Positions 20,247-21,129 of a DNA stretch of 21,129 nucleotides are shown here, one piece after another. The position numbers were made by a program, and so were the translations under genes. The stretch covers positions 1-21,129 of the IMG/VR virus record IMGVR_UViG_3300047546_000758, one strand, 5' to 3'. The notes under the pieces were generated by a model. That model was not told the DNA's origin. It searched no databases and saw only the letters and a program-made list of their open reading frames with translations. The stretch comes from a virus. Position 1 is the stretch's first letter; every line of letters begins with the position of its first letter.

Positions 20247-21129
20247 TTAAATAATTCCACCGCTAGGAATTACGGTAATAGTTCCTTGTGCTGGAATCTC
20301 ATAAAATGCAAACGTCAAGTCTGCAACTCCTGTGCTACCAGTTTTATTAAAAAGACTGATGCTATAAGTATCGACGCCATCTACCATTGAGATTGCATTT
20401 CGCAACTCATCTGCTCTTATAGTTTGACCAAAACTTGTATTAACAAAATACAATAGGCTTGCAATCGCAGTATTAACCGCGGTTTGAGTAGATGACTGTC
20501 GTCTTTTTGGATTGATTGTTATGTTTACCGTAACATCTACAGCAACATATGATGGAGGCAAAATGGTAACAGTTGTAGTAGGAGGAGTTACTTGAGAAAG
20601 AGAGTAAGCAACTTTTGTTTGAAGGCTTGAGAAAGCGCTGGTAAAAGCTCCACCAGATGTTCCAGGGTCTCCTTGCTGGGCGCAATATAAAACCACGCTG
20701 TTATAAGAAGTGGCTACAGCATTTGCTTTATCTACACCACTAACGTTGGCTGTTACATAGTTTGCATAATCTTGTAGGGTTACAATTCTATTAAGAGTAG
20801 CAATCTTTTTTGGAGCGTTGACTCGGATTGAATCTGTTATCTCTTGGTCAGCGCCACCAAAAGAGGCTGTTGATTGAGATACATTTAATCCAGCAGTAGT
20901 TAAGTTTATAATTTTAGTAATAGAGCCTGCTGCAACATTCCCAGCTGCACCGCTTCCAACCCGATATACGAAAGTTATTTCTGAGTTAATAGGGGGAATA
21001 CGGCCAGCGGTATTGTCTCCAAATAAAATATAAGTATTTCCATACTCATCGGTTGTTGTTGAGAACACAGGGTCATTTGCCGCAGCATCAATGATATTAG
21101 TTATGTATGTATAAGGAATACCATCAATT
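20247..21129 (-). CDS. Baseplate J-like protein (5' end beyond window)
   Basis: C-terminal 293 or so residues of a baseplate protein of the P2 gpJ / Mu gp47 family, which forms baseplate wedges in contractile tails. The frame stays open to base 21129, so the N-terminus lies outside; residues before the internal GTG at 21068 (IDGIPYTYITNIIDAAANDP) look genuine. Family features: TYILFGDNTAGRIPPINSEI and VYRVGSGAAGNVAAGSITKI (the conserved GDG-like turn and GxxGNV segment), FGGADQEITDSIRVNAPKK, RIVTLQDYANYV, then GVDKANAVA and a C-terminal domain with VDVTVNITINPKRRQS. It precedes the gpI-like protein, the normal J-I order. Confidence 0.9.
   Translation of the reverse strand, partial: IDGIPYTYITNIIDAAANDPVFSTTTDEYGNTYILFGDNTAGRIPPINSEITFVYRVGSGAAGNVAAGSITKIINLTTAGLNVSQSTASFGGADQEITDSIRVNAPKKIATLNRIVTLQDYANYVTANVSGVDKANAVATSYNSVVLYCAQQGDPGTSGGAFTSAFSSLQTKVAYSLSQVTPPTTTVTILPPSYVAVDVTVNITINPKRRQSSTQTAVNTAIASLLYFVNTSFGQTIRADELRNAISMVDGVDTYSISLFNKTGSTGVADLTFAFYEIPAQGTITVIPSGGII

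Noticed and set aside
1-21129. tRNA genes, CRISPR array, insertion sequence, integrase or attachment site
   Set aside because: I saw no cloverleaf-like sequence, no regular repeat-spacer pattern, no transposase or integrase frame and no long terminal repeats.

Overview
This window is a continuous piece of a double-stranded DNA phage genome (or prophage) that infects an actinobacterium. The phage call rests on baseplate genes, a family A DNA polymerase, RecA, a DnaB-like helicase with its loader, a primase, and very tight gene packing. The actinobacterial host is inferred mainly from a WhiB-like Fe-S regulator, a family essentially confined to Actinobacteria and their phages. Base composition is moderate to AT-rich, which would suit low-GC aquatic actinobacteria better than mycobacteria or streptomycetes, but that is inference. 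A gpJ-like baseplate protein next to a gpI-like domain argues for a contractile (myovirus-type) tail. No terminase, capsid, lysin, integrase, tRNA or CRISPR array is visible, so the lifestyle cannot be read directly.

Every gene I accept lies on the minus strand, so transcription runs from high to low coordinates. In that order: (1) 21129-16998 holds tail and baseplate genes: a gpJ-like protein (5' end outside the window), a small tail-region protein and a 940-residue gpI/adhesin protein. (2) 16988-16728 holds a small membrane protein. (3) 16692-11035 is the DNA-replication module: a Rossmann-like protein, an initiator-like winged-helix protein with iteron-like repeats inside its gene, a DnaC-like loader, a SWIM zinc protein, an unknown protein, a DnaB-like helicase, a DnaG-like primase and a dNMP kinase. 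(4) 11042-8588 holds an SNF2-type helicase, a putative nuclease, a ribbon-helix-helix regulator and a small basic protein. (5) 8531-4153 starts at a candidate promoter with an operator-like dyad: a coiled-coil protein, a 49-residue Cys protein, a MerR-like regulator, an SSB-like protein, DNA polymerase I and an unknown protein. (6) 4156-1 is a recombination module: a Pro/Gln-rich zinc-ribbon protein, RecA, an Hjc-like nuclease, the WhiB-like protein, a Cas4-like exonuclease, an unknown protein and a RuvC-like resolvase (3' end outside the window).

Almost all neighbours overlap by 1-17 bases or are separated by a few bases, with many ATGA, GTGA and TAATG junctions, so translation is probably coupled. 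The few true gaps carry structure: a strong inverted repeat before the polymerase whose loop is complementary to the polymerase ribosome-binding site; a perfect 9-bp dyad over the ribosome-binding site at the head of the replication module; and a TTGACA promoter with a 6-bp dyad before the SSB/polymerase operon. Other points of note are a leucine at the polymerase position equivalent to E. coli Phe762, iteron-like repeats inside the initiator gene, two unrelated resolvase-type nucleases in one recombination cluster, and three related beta modules inserted into the tail protein. No stretch longer than about 80 bases lacks a gene.
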